Assembly (NCBI GenBank): GCA_947037905.1
Contig: CAMQUX010000068.1
Span: forward strand, 1 to 7,004
DNA from: an uncultured Desulfovibrionaceae bacterium
GTDB taxonomy: Bacteria > Desulfobacterota > Desulfovibrionia > Desulfovibrionales > Desulfovibrionaceae
Reading direction: 5' to 3'
DNA: 7,004 nt
The translations under genes and the position numbers were made by a program. The notes under the pieces are model-generated. The model was not told the DNA's origin and did not search any database. It saw only the letters and a list, made by a program, of their open reading frames with translations. Positions 1 to 6,164 of this stretch are shown here, piece after piece. Position 1 is the stretch's first letter. The number at the start of each line of letters is the position of its first letter.

Positions 1-1244
1 TGATGCGCTGTACTATCTAAAATACAGTGCGTATGCTCACTTATAAGCCGTTGTTTTTTTGCCTCTAGCATACCAGCAAAGCTTTCGCCACCTTGAGTGC
101 AAGCAATATGTCCGTGACTATTTGCTTTAAGCATAGAGTCTATAATATCTTGCTCTGTTACTTGCATGATTTGGAACGAATTTTCGCCAGCGATTTCTAT
201 AAATTTTTCAGCAAAATATTGAACTCGTGGGAAAGATACAGGATTTCCGATCATAGCTGCCTGTGCAACACTTGCTTGCACGGTAACAGGCTCGAATTTT
301 CTTTTTGATTTTTCTGTTGAGTAGTAACGGTAAACAGGGTCTGCATGATGCGACTGTACACCAAAAATCTGCGGTAGGTCTGTGATAATATTAAGCTCGT
401 GCAGTTTTAAAAACCCACTCATAATCGCTGTAATATTTCCAGCATTACCAACTGGCACAAAGATGGCTTTATCTTTTAAATCCCAGTCATACCACTGTGC
501 AATTTCAAAAGCATAGGATTCTTGCCCAAGTATTCGCCAAGCATTTTTAGAATTTAAAAGAGCAACATGGTAATTATCTGCAAGATGTTCTACTATTTTC
601 ATACAATCATCAAAAACGCCTGGCACTTCAATAACAGTAGCACCATTTCCAAGTGGTTGCGCTAATTGCTGAGGTGTCACTTTCCCCTTAGGCAGTATGA
701 CTACTTGTTTAATTTTTTTGCCAATATATGCACCATAAAGAGCAGCAGCTGCAGATGTATCGCCAGTTGATGCGCAAATAGCTAAAAGCTCGCTTATATT
801 TTGTGTGCGGATTATGTGCTGTAGATAGCTAAACGCACAAGCCATGCCTCTATCTTTAAAAGATGCGCTTGGATTTTGCCCGTCATTTTTAAAGGCACTT
901 TTTATATATGTTTCATTTATAAGTTCTTTTGAAGATTCAATTATGGGCGTATTACCCTCACCAAGATAGATAATATCTTCTTCTTCTAAAATAGGCGCCA
1001 TGAGTTCGTAAAAACGAAATATACCACGTAGTGCAGAGTTTTTGCTTGCAGCACGTGTATCAAATATTTTTCGCCAATCTTCAGCACTTGTCTTTTTTAG
1101 CTCATGAAAGTTTGTATCTTTTAATAAAAGGATACCATTACAACTCGGGCAGGTATAGTATAGCTGGTTAGCATCAAAAGATTCTTGGCAAGAAATACAA
1201 TGATATTTCATTTTGCCACGATAAGTTGGAAAAGTTACGCTCAT
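1..1244 (-). CDS. thrC: Threonine synthase, C-terminus cut by window edge
   Basis: PLP enzyme that converts O-phospho-L-homoserine to L-threonine and phosphate, the last step of threonine biosynthesis, in the cytoplasm. I translated 414 residues from the ATG at 1244 with no stop before the window edge; the end of the protein is missing. Residues 16-35 form a zinc-ribbon-like element (CISC at 16-19, CPSC at 32-35), as in the long bacterial threonine synthases with an extra N-terminal domain. The PLP lysine is K130 in NPSASFKDRG (124-133). A substrate-loop motif ASTGDTS follows at 158-164, and the PLP-phosphate loop GNAGN is at 266-270. The start is supported by an AAGGA ribosome binding site at 1251-1255, six bases upstream, and by a promoter-like pair just beyond it. 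No homoserine kinase or homoserine dehydrogenase gene is adjacent in the window. Assignment to the PLP fold is certain; threonine synthase is strongly favoured over other beta-family enzymes. Confidence 0.96.
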   Translation of the reverse strand, partial: MSVTFPTYRGKMKYHCISCQESFDANQLYYTCPSCNGILLLKDTNFHELKKTSAEDWRKIFDTRAASKNSALRGIFRFYELMAPILEEEDIIYLGEGNTPIIESSKELINETYIKSAFKNDGQNPSASFKDRGMACAFSYLQHIIRTQNISELLAICASTGDTSAAAALYGAYIGKKIKQVVILPKGKVTPQQLAQPLGNGATVIEVPGVFDDCMKIVEHLADNYHVALLNSKNAWRILGQESYAFEIAQWYDWDLKDKAIFVPVGNAGNITAIMSGFLKLHELNIITDLPQIFGVQSHHADPVYRYYSTEKSKRKFEPVTVQASVAQAAMIGNPVSFPRVQYFAEKFIEIAGENSFQIMQVTEQDIIDSMLKANSHGHIACTQGGESFAGMLEAKKQRLISEHTHCILDSTAH

Positions 1245-1263
1245 GATTTTTCCTTATTTTAAA

Positions 1264-1291
1264 AGTATAAAAGCAGTTGTTTGTTTGTAAA
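1264..1291 (-). promoter_or_regulatory. Candidate sigma-70 promoter for thrC
   Basis: Read on the minus strand, a -35-like TTTACA (1286-1291, five of six matches to TTGACA) is followed after 16 bases by a -10-like TATACT (1264-1269, five of six matches to TATAAT). Transcription would start near 1257, giving a leader of only about a dozen bases that still contains the AAGGA ribosome binding site. Such matches arise easily in AT-rich DNA, but the position and the hexamer quality are better than elsewhere in this spacer. Confidence 0.5.
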
Positions 1292-1404
1292 ATAGAAGTC
1301 AAAAAAAGTCAAAAAACAAAATGAATAAATCACAGATAGACTAATAATTTATTAAAGAAATTGACCTAATATATAATTTAATTCATGCAAATTACGTAAT
1401 ATAA

Positions 1405-1470
1405 ATCCTAAAACCAAACACGCATAAATAATCTTAGTAAGAATGTTCATGCGTGCTGAGTTTTTAGGAT
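1405..1470. repeat. Long imperfect inverted repeat upstream of thrC
   Basis: The outer arms ATCCTAAAA (1405-1413) and TTTTAGGAT (1462-1470) and the inner arms CACGCAT (1419-1425) and ATGCGTG (1449-1455) are each perfectly complementary. Short unpaired stretches of 5 and 6 bases separate inner from outer arms. The 23-base loop contains a further small hairpin, TCTT-AGT-AAGA (1433-1443). On the plus strand a run of eight T follows, but only after seven bases; the minus strand has no T run. It could be a structured transcript element, a protein site or an inefficient terminator. The pairing is certain; the function is not. Confidence 0.6.
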
Positions 1471-1618
1471 ATGCTAGTTTTTTTTGTTGCTGATGTATAT
1501 TTCATATTAAGAGGTATTTTATACATATTAAAAGCTTTGCAAGTTTGAAACTTTTGAAATAGGAAACGATTGAAGTATTGAAAATATTGAGATATTCGAA
1601 CATCGAAAATTTAAAATT

Positions 1619-1651
1619 AAAAAAATTAAAAAAACTCTGAAAATTTAAGAG
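1619..1651 (-). terminator. Weak T-rich terminator candidate after the DUF456 gene
   Basis: On the minus strand a short CTCT/AGAG stem (1648-1651 with 1635-1638, nine-base loop) runs straight into seven T, two A and seven T (A tracts at 1628-1634 and 1619-1625 on the plus strand). A larger imperfect AT-rich inverted repeat (arms near 1601-1618 and 1652-1668, both carrying CATCGAA/TTCGATG ends) encloses it. The T tract is good but the stem is short, so efficiency is uncertain. The position, 60 bases past the DUF456 stop codon, fits. Confidence 0.35.
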
Positions 1652-1660
1652 AATTTTAAT

Positions 1661-1700
1661 ATTCGATGCTTATTTGCACTATTCGATGCTTATTTGCACT
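1661..1700. repeat. Perfect 20-bp tandem duplication
   Basis: The 20 bases ATTCGATGCTTATTTGCACT at 1661-1680 are repeated without a mismatch at 1681-1700. The array ends ten bases from the stop codon of the DUF456 gene. One unit also supplies an arm of the larger inverted repeat with CATCGAA near 1601. Two identical adjacent copies indicate a recent duplication by slippage or unequal exchange. Confidence 0.95.
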
Positions 1701-1710
1701 GGAGAAGATA

Positions 1711-2220
1711 TTAAATACTTCCCCAAATATTTGAAATACTGAGGTAAACCATAGTCGATCCGAGACCGAGCTTTACAGCTAACCCAAAAAATTTTCCCCA
1801 AAAAACACCAACAGATGCAGTGTGAGCCTCATGTGCAGGACGTTTCAAAACAAAACGCTCAAAAATATAACAACCACCATAAGCACCAAGAAGACCTGTT
1901 ACAACAGATGCGAGTCCAAAAAAGAACGGAGCTCCGAGTACTGCGCCAATTATTGCGCCAATAACACCGCCTAAATTGCCTTTGTTGCTCGCTCCGTATT
2001 TCTTGCCACTCCAAAGCTGTACTGCAAATTCAATGACTTCTCCAACAACAGCAAGAGCTGCCACAATGGCTATTATCGTCCAAGAAAGAGGAGTAACAGC
2101 AATAGGTAAGAGCTTCCAAATGAGCAGAAAAATGAGTATCAGCCAGTTTCCTGGTAGGCTCATAATGTTTAACAGAAGAGCTGCTATGATGAGTATGGTA
2201 AAAAGAATTGCTACAATCAT
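1711..2220 (-). CDS. DUF456 family integral membrane protein
   Basis: A 169-residue, very hydrophobic protein of unknown function that should sit in the inner membrane. Likely membrane segments are residues 2-20, 24-40 and 46-68, a glycine-rich pair spread over about 84-120, and 137-163. Between them are the features I associate with DUF456 (PF04306): LPGNW at 22-26, an acidic residue followed by a GKKYGAS segment at 72-78, and a run of small residues in GGVIGAIIGAVLGAP (84-98). The glycine zipper suggests tight helix packing or oligomerisation. The length is normal for the family. ATG at 2220 is preceded by GAGG (2226-2229) at five bases, so the start is well supported. It is separated from both neighbours by long spacers, so it looks monocistronic and the context gives no clue to function. 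Family call from recalled motifs, not from a search. Confidence 0.85.
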   Translation of the reverse strand: MIVAILFTILIIAALLLNIMSLPGNWLILIFLLIWKLLPIAVTPLSWTIIAIVAALAVVGEVIEFAVQLWSGKKYGASNKGNLGGVIGAIIGAVLGAPFFFGLASVVTGLLGAYGGCYIFERFVLKRPAHEAHTASVGVFWGKFFGLAVKLGLGSTMVYLSISNIWGSI

Positions 2221-2312
2221 TGTTGCCTCGTTGTTTTAGCTATATTTAAAGTAAGTATACTAGTAACAAGCAAAATAGGAATCATGTGATATACAGAATG
2301 AATTTTTTATTA

Positions 2313-2333
2313 GATTAATTATAGTAATTAATC
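2313..2333. repeat. Perfect palindrome, 9-bp arms, 3-base centre
   Basis: GATTAATTA (2313-2321) and TAATTAATC (2325-2333) are exact reverse complements around the triplet TAG. The centre lies about 100 bases upstream of the DUF456 start codon, which suits an operator or a small hairpin in its leader. In DNA this AT-rich, chance palindromes are more likely than usual, but nine perfect pairs is notable. Confidence 0.75.
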
Positions 2334-2342
2334 ACCATATTA

Positions 2343-2501
2343 ATCAATCATATTAAGGACTAATTATCTCAATTAGAAAAATTGTAACATAGATATTGAT
2401 TGAACAATTAGAGCAATTATATCAATCATATAAGTAATATTGATTAATCAACTATATTGAATAACTATATACTCAATCTATCAATTTATCAATTATCTCA
2501 A
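2343..2501. repeat. Dispersed 11-bp direct repeats and TTGATTAATCAA palindrome
   Basis: ATCAATCATAT occurs at 2343-2353 and 2421-2431, and AATTATCTCAA at 2362-2372 and 2491-2501. Between them lie TTGATTAATCAA (2440-2451), which is its own reverse complement, and an inverted TGATTGA/TCAATCA pair (2397-2403, 2422-2428). The words are related, so the stretch may be a worn repeat or a cluster of protein sites. The repeats are certain; their meaning is unknown. Confidence 0.6.
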
Positions 2502-2594
2502 GAGTTCGCAAGAAACAAAATATGGTTAAGAGTATAAAAAACTTTCAGCATATAAAATATATTCAGTAGTAAATACTATTGTAAAAAAGAGCTA

Positions 2595-3881
2595 TTATTT
2601 ATTTCGTAAATCAATCACTCGTTGTGCTTTACCCTCAGTTTGAGGGATAGAGCCATTTTGCATAAGCTCAACACGTGGAGTTACAAGTATTTCGTTTGAT
2701 AAGGCACTTGTTATACGTTTTTGTATGCCTTGCAGTACTCGCATATCTTCCACAAAATAGGCACTTTTTATTTCAACTTTTACACGAATTTGGTCTAAAA
2801 GCCCCTCGTTAAATAGCTCTATCTGATAGTTAAGACCAACTTCTGGAATGTTCATAAGAACTTGCTCAATCTGCATTGGGTAAATATTAACACCCTTAAC
2901 AATTATCATATCATCGCTGCGTCCTGCTATGCGGTCAATTCTTCTGTGGGTTCTTCCGCAAGGACATGTACCTTCAATAAAACGTGTAAGATCTCGTGTT
3001 CTATAACGAATAATAGGCATTCCTTCTCGTGTGAGCGTTGTAAGAACAAGTTCGCCAATTTCACCATCAGCAACAGGCTCGCATGTGTCAGGATCTATAA
3101 TTTCTGCAAGATAACAGTCTTCCCAAATATGCATGCCAGATTGATGTATGCATTCAAAAGCAACCCCTGGTCCGTTCATTTCTGTGAGCCCGTAGGAGTT
3201 AAATGCTTTAATATCAAGTAGTTCTTCAATATGCTTGCGTGTTTCTTCTGTATGCGGTTCTGCACCAACAAGTGCGATACGAAGAGATAATTTTTTAGGA
3301 TCTATGCCATCTTTCATAAGGCTTTGTGCAAAATGTAGCGCGTACGATGGGAGTATATGTATTGCTGTTACGGAAAAATCTTTAATGAGTTTTATTTGTC
3401 GTGCAGTATTTCCAGCACCAGCTGGAATTGTAAGCGCACCAAGATGCTCAGAACCGTAATGAAACCCCAGCCCGCCTGTGAAAAGTCCGTAGCCAGACAT
3501 ATTTTGAAAAACATCAGTTTTTCGTATGCCTGTAGCATACATAGAGCGTGCCACAAGGCTCGACCACGAGTCTAAATCGTTTTGCGTATAGAAAATTGCA
3601 GTAGGAGTTCCTGTGGTACCAGAGGATACATGCATGCGGACGAAATCTTCTTTAGCTTGTGTGAGCAGTCCATACGGGTAATTTGCACGGAGATTATCCT
3701 TTGTGGTGAAAGGAATTTTTTTAATATCATCTACACAGTTTATGGATTCTGAAGAAATATTTTTAAGATGTTCTTGATAGAAAGGAGAATGCAAAGCCTT
3801 TTCGATAGTCTTTTTTAAGCGCTCAACTTGGAGTAGTTCTAACTCATGGCGTGGGAGTGTTTCTGTAGTGTGGAAAAACAT
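2595..3881 (-). CDS. paaK: Phenylacetate-CoA ligase family enzyme
   Basis: Adenylate-forming ligase of 428 residues, a usual length for PaaK. It should activate an arylacetic acid with ATP to the acyl-AMP and then to the CoA thioester in the cytoplasm. Visible motifs: phosphate-binding loop SSGTTGTPT (86-94), SYGLTE adenine/Mg motif (229-234), RYRTRD with the ribose-contacting D297 (292-297), hinge and start of the C-terminal domain GRSDDMIIVKG (320-330), and the adenylation lysine K418 in TEGKAQRV (415-422). A CPCGR element (306-310) is typical of this family. ATG at 3881 follows an excellent AAGGAGAG ribosome binding site (3886-3893). No paa ring-oxidation genes or oxidoreductase partners are in the window. 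In anaerobes such enzymes probably handle aryl acids from aromatic amino acid breakdown rather than aerobic phenylacetate degradation; the exact substrate cannot be read from the sequence. The gene is intact. Confidence 0.93.
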   Translation of the reverse strand: MFFHTTETLPRHELELLQVERLKKTIEKALHSPFYQEHLKNISSESINCVDDIKKIPFTTKDNLRANYPYGLLTQAKEDFVRMHVSSGTTGTPTAIFYTQNDLDSWSSLVARSMYATGIRKTDVFQNMSGYGLFTGGLGFHYGSEHLGALTIPAGAGNTARQIKLIKDFSVTAIHILPSYALHFAQSLMKDGIDPKKLSLRIALVGAEPHTEETRKHIEELLDIKAFNSYGLTEMNGPGVAFECIHQSGMHIWEDCYLAEIIDPDTCEPVADGEIGELVLTTLTREGMPIIRYRTRDLTRFIEGTCPCGRTHRRIDRIAGRSDDMIIVKGVNIYPMQIEQVLMNIPEVGLNYQIELFNEGLLDQIRVKVEIKSAYFVEDMRVLQGIQKRITSALSNEILVTPRVELMQNGSIPQTEGKAQRVIDLRNK

Positions 3882-3922
3882 GTCTCTCTCCTTAACATCG
3901 TATAAGAAATGGTATATAATTT

Positions 3923-3948
3923 AAAAAAAAAGAGCCTAAGAGCTCTTT
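3923..3948 (-). terminator. Intrinsic terminator ahead of paaK
   Basis: Read on the minus strand, AAAGAGC (3942-3948) pairs perfectly with GCTCTTT (3929-3935) around a six-base loop, and the stem runs directly into T residues (the plus-strand A tract spans 3923-3931). The other side, on the plus strand, is also T-rich, so weak termination in that direction is possible. It lies between the candidate small ORF and paaK. This implies that a minus-strand transcript ends here and that paaK has its own promoter just downstream. Confidence 0.65.
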
Positions 3949-3983
3949 ATATTTTATTTTTTTATAAAATTTATAGCTCGTGA

Positions 3984-4106
3984 CTATTTAATCATAGAAA
4001 AAACGTAATAATGGAAAACAACCAAGAGAGCAATGATGCCATTTATTTGTAAAAGATACTCACGTAAAGAAAGAGTTTTAGTTTTCATAATAGTTCGCGT
4101 TTCCAT
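3984..4106 (-). CDS. Candidate 40-residue single-pass membrane protein
   Basis: ATG at 4106 to TAG at 3984 encodes 40 residues. The first 18 or so are basic and polar (METRTIMKTK at 1-10, then SLREY at 13-17). They are followed by one hydrophobic segment, about residues 18-38, that includes INGIIALLVVFHYYVF (21-36) and ends in a lysine. This layout, a positive N-terminus plus one helix, is typical of small inner-membrane proteins. A terminator hairpin starts 36 bases past the stop codon, as expected for a real short gene. The ribosome binding site is poor (AGG four bases from the ATG); an in-frame ATG at codon 7 would give 34 residues but has no better site. I do not recognise the family. It may be a small subunit of a membrane complex, an unannotated peptide or a chance ORF; composition and the terminator favour a gene only moderately. 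Confidence 0.45.
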   Translation of the reverse strand: METRTIMKTKTLSLREYLLQINGIIALLVVFHYYVFSMIK

Positions 4107-4343
4107 AGAGCCTAAGCTGATAAATTCTTATTGAGTACTATTTATTACCTATAAAAACAAAAAAGTAAAGACTAAAAATAGCTCTCATTTTTATGTTCCA
4201 TTTTGCAAAGTATTTGTACTCTATTTTTATAAGTTTAGTACAGAATAGAGTAATATAGTGCAAGGTGGAATGAATAAATTCAAGTAATTCCATATAATAT
4301 GCGTTTTTTTTAAATAGTTATTAAAAATTTTCTGAGCGTTTAC

Positions 4344-4387
4344 AGTACCGATTTTTAATATACTAGTTTAATTATAGTACCGATTTT
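4344..4387. repeat. 12-bp direct repeat across the dnaB stop codon
   Basis: AGTACCGATTTT occurs at 4344-4355 and again at 4376-4387. The second copy covers part of the dnaB stop codon, so the first looks like a copied or shifted piece of the gene's end 32 bases downstream. It could mark a small duplication that was later diverged. The copies are exact. Confidence 0.8.
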
Positions 4388-5810
4388 ACGATACTGGCTC
4401 AACTTGAACAGTAAGGTTATCGAAAACTGTGTATTTCCCTTCATAGCGAAGTTCAACAGTACCAGTTGGACCATTACGCTGCTTGCCGATGATGATTTCT
4501 GCACGGTTTGTGAGCGGAAGCATTGGCTCGTGTTCTTTTCTGTTTTTATTAATATAGACATCTTCTCGGTAAAGAAAAATGATAACGTCCGCATCTTGTT
4601 CAATAGCGCCAGATTCACGTAAATCAGACATAAGAGGTCTTTTATTATCTCGTGTTTCTAGCTGGCGATTAAGCTGTGAAAGGGCAATAACAGGAATCTT
4701 GAGTTCTTTTGCCAGAGCTTTTAAACTTCTTGAAATTTCAGATATTTCTTGCTCACGTGAGTTCGTTTTAAAGCTTCCACGCATAAGCTGTAGATAATCG
4801 ACCATTACAAATTGCAGGTCGTGTTCTGCTTTTAATCTTCTGCATCTTGCACGTAGTTCAAGTGGTGAAATAGACGGAGTATCATCAATAAATATAGGTG
4901 CTTGTTTAATAATTTCTGCTGCCTTGTACAAATTTTTCCAGTCCGCATCATCTAGGGAACCAGTGCGAAGATGTGAGAGGTCAACTCGTCCACAACAGCC
5001 GAGCATACGCATCATAAGCTGTTCTTTGGACATTTCAAGAGAGAAAATTGCGGTACTTTTGCCATCATCACAAGCTGCACGCATTGCAAGGTTTAGAGCA
5101 AAAGCGGTTTTCCCCATACTAGGACGCCCTGCGACGATTATAAGGTCAGATGGTTGCAGACCTGCTGTCATATCATCAAATTGATAATAACCTGTTCGTA
5201 TGCCTGTAATTTTACTACCACGCCCAACACGCTCGGTGAGTTCTTCAAAAACCTTTGTTACAAGAGCGCTACTGGACATATAGCTTGAGGTGGTTCGTGA
5301 ATCACTTATTTGAAAAACTGCTTGTTCAGATTCATCAATGAGCGTTTCAACATCAGTTTGCAGTTCGTAGCAATTGCCAATAATATCAGTAGCAGTCTCG
5401 ATAAGTTTACGTTGCACTGCTTTATTATGTATGATTTTTGCGTAATGAAATATATTTTGTGAGCTAATAATAGCATCAGTTAGGCTTGCAATATAGCTTG
5501 CGCCACCTATTGTTTCTAGCACGCCCGCTCGTTGTAACATATCTGTGGTGGTGATAAGATCTATGGGAGTGCTTGCATTATAGAGATTTATAAATGCGCT
5601 AAATATCTGCACATGTGCAGGGGAGTAAAAATCGTCTGCAATAAGAGTATCTACAAGGGAGGAAAAAACATTAAGATTAGTGAGAATACCACCAAGTACC
5701 GCTTGTTCTGCTTCGATATTATGCGGGGGAGTTTTCCCTAAAAGTTGCGATGCTGACGCAGAATTTTTATTTGTATTTTTTGCGAAAGAGTTACTGTATT
5801 CTTTTTCCAA
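4386..5810 (-). CDS. dnaB: Replicative DNA helicase DnaB
   Basis: Hexameric ATP-driven 5'-3' helicase that unwinds DNA at the replication fork and contacts primase and the polymerase clamp loader. Numbered from the TTG at 5822 (478 residues; 474 from the start chosen here), the N-terminal DnaB domain spans about 33-135, a linker about 136-200, and the RecA-like domain the rest. Key motifs: Walker A GRPSMGKTA (232-240), SLEM with the catalytic E263 (261-264), Walker B FVMVDYLQL (338-346), the SQLNR segment (382-386), and KQRNGPTG with the presumed arginine finger R449 (447-454). No intein is present. There is no ATG near the start: the first in-frame codon is TTG at 5822, preceded by no ribosome binding site. 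The TTG at 5810 has GGAG six bases upstream, so I prefer 5810. rplI lies upstream but about 690 bp away, so dnaB is probably transcribed separately here. Confidence 0.97.
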   Translation of the reverse strand: MEKEYSNSFAKNTNKNSASASQLLGKTPPHNIEAEQAVLGGILTNLNVFSSLVDTLIADDFYSPAHVQIFSAFINLYNASTPIDLITTTDMLQRAGVLETIGGASYIASLTDAIISSQNIFHYAKIIHNKAVQRKLIETATDIIGNCYELQTDVETLIDESEQAVFQISDSRTTSSYMSSSALVTKVFEELTERVGRGSKITGIRTGYYQFDDMTAGLQPSDLIIVAGRPSMGKTAFALNLAMRAACDDGKSTAIFSLEMSKEQLMMRMLGCCGRVDLSHLRTGSLDDADWKNLYKAAEIIKQAPIFIDDTPSISPLELRARCRRLKAEHDLQFVMVDYLQLMRGSFKTNSREQEISEISRSLKALAKELKIPVIALSQLNRQLETRDNKRPLMSDLRESGAIEQDADVIIFLYREDVYINKNRKEHEPMLPLTNRAEIIIGKQRNGPTGTVELRYEGKYTVFDNLTVQVEPVS

Positions 5811-5816
5811 AGTATT

Positions 5817-5820
5817 CTCC
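5817..5820 (-). promoter_or_regulatory. Ribosome binding site deciding the dnaB start
   Basis: GGAG on the minus strand is followed after six bases by the in-frame TTG at 5810. This same GGAG would lie inside the coding region if the upstream TTG at 5822 were used, and nothing resembling a ribosome binding site precedes that codon. An in-frame TAA stands nine bases above 5822, so no earlier start exists. Confidence 0.65.
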
Positions 5821-5921
5821 AAAGGCGTGTATTAATAAAGATTAAAACTGTTGTATGAGCATGAAATTATTATATTTATACTATAAAATTCATATTATCG
5901 ATATAAAAGTATTATGTATTT

Positions 5922-5954
5922 AGATAAATATATAATGCTACAAAATATTTATCT
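5922..5954. repeat. Perfect 10-bp inverted repeat, 13-base loop
   Basis: AGATAAATAT (5922-5931) and ATATTTATCT (5945-5954) are exact reverse complements, about 110 bases upstream of dnaB. The plus-strand side continues into a run of TCTGC-like pentamers. It is AT-rich, so the hairpin is weak; it could be a protein site or chance. Confidence 0.55.
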
Positions 5955-6164
5955 GCTCTGCTCTACTCTAATTTACTATGATATGAAAGTACCCATGAGA
6001 AAGCAAGTAAGAAATTAAAAGAATAGCGAGTAGATAGATAAAAAATAAGTAAAAATAACTAAGATACTAATTTATAACTAAAAATATTATATAAGATTTT
6101 TTAAGACTGTAGATATTTTCTGCTAGGAGTGTAGATAAAAAATTAAAAAATGAGTGAATGCATC

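Larger units (their letters stand above)
1245..1710. other. Spacer between the DUF456 gene and thrC
   Basis: 466 bases, very AT-rich, with no convincing gene. It holds the thrC promoter candidate (1264-1291), two close copies of AAGTCAAAAAA-like sequence near 1296-1318, a perfect ATTACGTAAT palindrome (1391-1400), a long imperfect inverted repeat (1405-1470), a weak T-rich terminator for the DUF456 gene (1619-1651) and a 20-bp tandem duplication (1661-1700). A 32-codon minus-strand ORF (1352-1450) lies inside it, but it lacks a ribosome binding site and is discussed only as a finding. Confidence 0.7.
2221..2594. other. AT-rich, palindrome-rich spacer between paaK and the DUF456 gene
   Basis: 374 bases with no ORF worth calling and no GC-rich terminator hairpin after paaK. 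The segment from about 2310 to 2505 is unusually dense in TTGAT/ATCAA and TTAAT words in both orientations. It contains a perfect 21-bp palindrome (2313-2333), a 12-bp palindrome (2440-2451) and two pairs of 11-bp direct repeats. A weak hairpin (CAGTAGTA to TACTATTG, about 2564-2581) lies near the paaK stop codon. The promoter of the DUF456 gene should be here, but I cannot pick one with confidence. Confidence 0.6.
3882..4385. other. Spacer between dnaB and paaK
   Basis: 504 AT-rich bases. It holds the terminator hairpin at 3923-3948, the candidate 40-residue membrane ORF at 3984-4106, and a 12-bp direct repeat at the dnaB end (4344-4387). No strong GC-rich terminator follows dnaB; an AT-only stem near 4304-4331 is the nearest hairpin. 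A minus-strand ORF at 4138-4293 was considered and not called. Confidence 0.65.

Noticed and set aside
93..308. Plus-strand ORF of 71 codons
   Set aside because: It lies wholly antisense to thrC, whose conserved motifs and frame are clear, and has no ribosome binding site or recognisable domain.
1976..2239. Plus-strand ORF of 87 codons
   Set aside because: Antisense shadow of the DUF456 membrane protein gene, which has a good start and family features.
2440..2451. TTGATTAATCAA as an FNR box
   Set aside because: The FNR consensus has four bases between TTGAT and ATCAA; here there are two, so half-sites would not be correctly spaced.
2341..2500. IHF sites among the ATCAA words
   Set aside because: None of the TATCAA/AATCAA occurrences I checked is followed by TTR at the required four-base spacing.
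2862..3575. Three plus-strand ORFs across the paaK region
   Set aside because: All are antisense to the intact ligase gene; their Cys/Ser-rich composition is typical of reverse-strand translation.
4138..4293. Minus-strand ORF of 51 residues in the dnaB-paaK spacer
   Set aside because: No ribosome binding site before its ATG, a mixed composition without a clear helix, and no terminator of its own. A chance ORF is the simpler explanation, although it is long for such AT-rich DNA.
4355..5184. Several ORFs overlapping dnaB in other frames
   Set aside because: They overlap the helicase core coding sequence and resemble no family.
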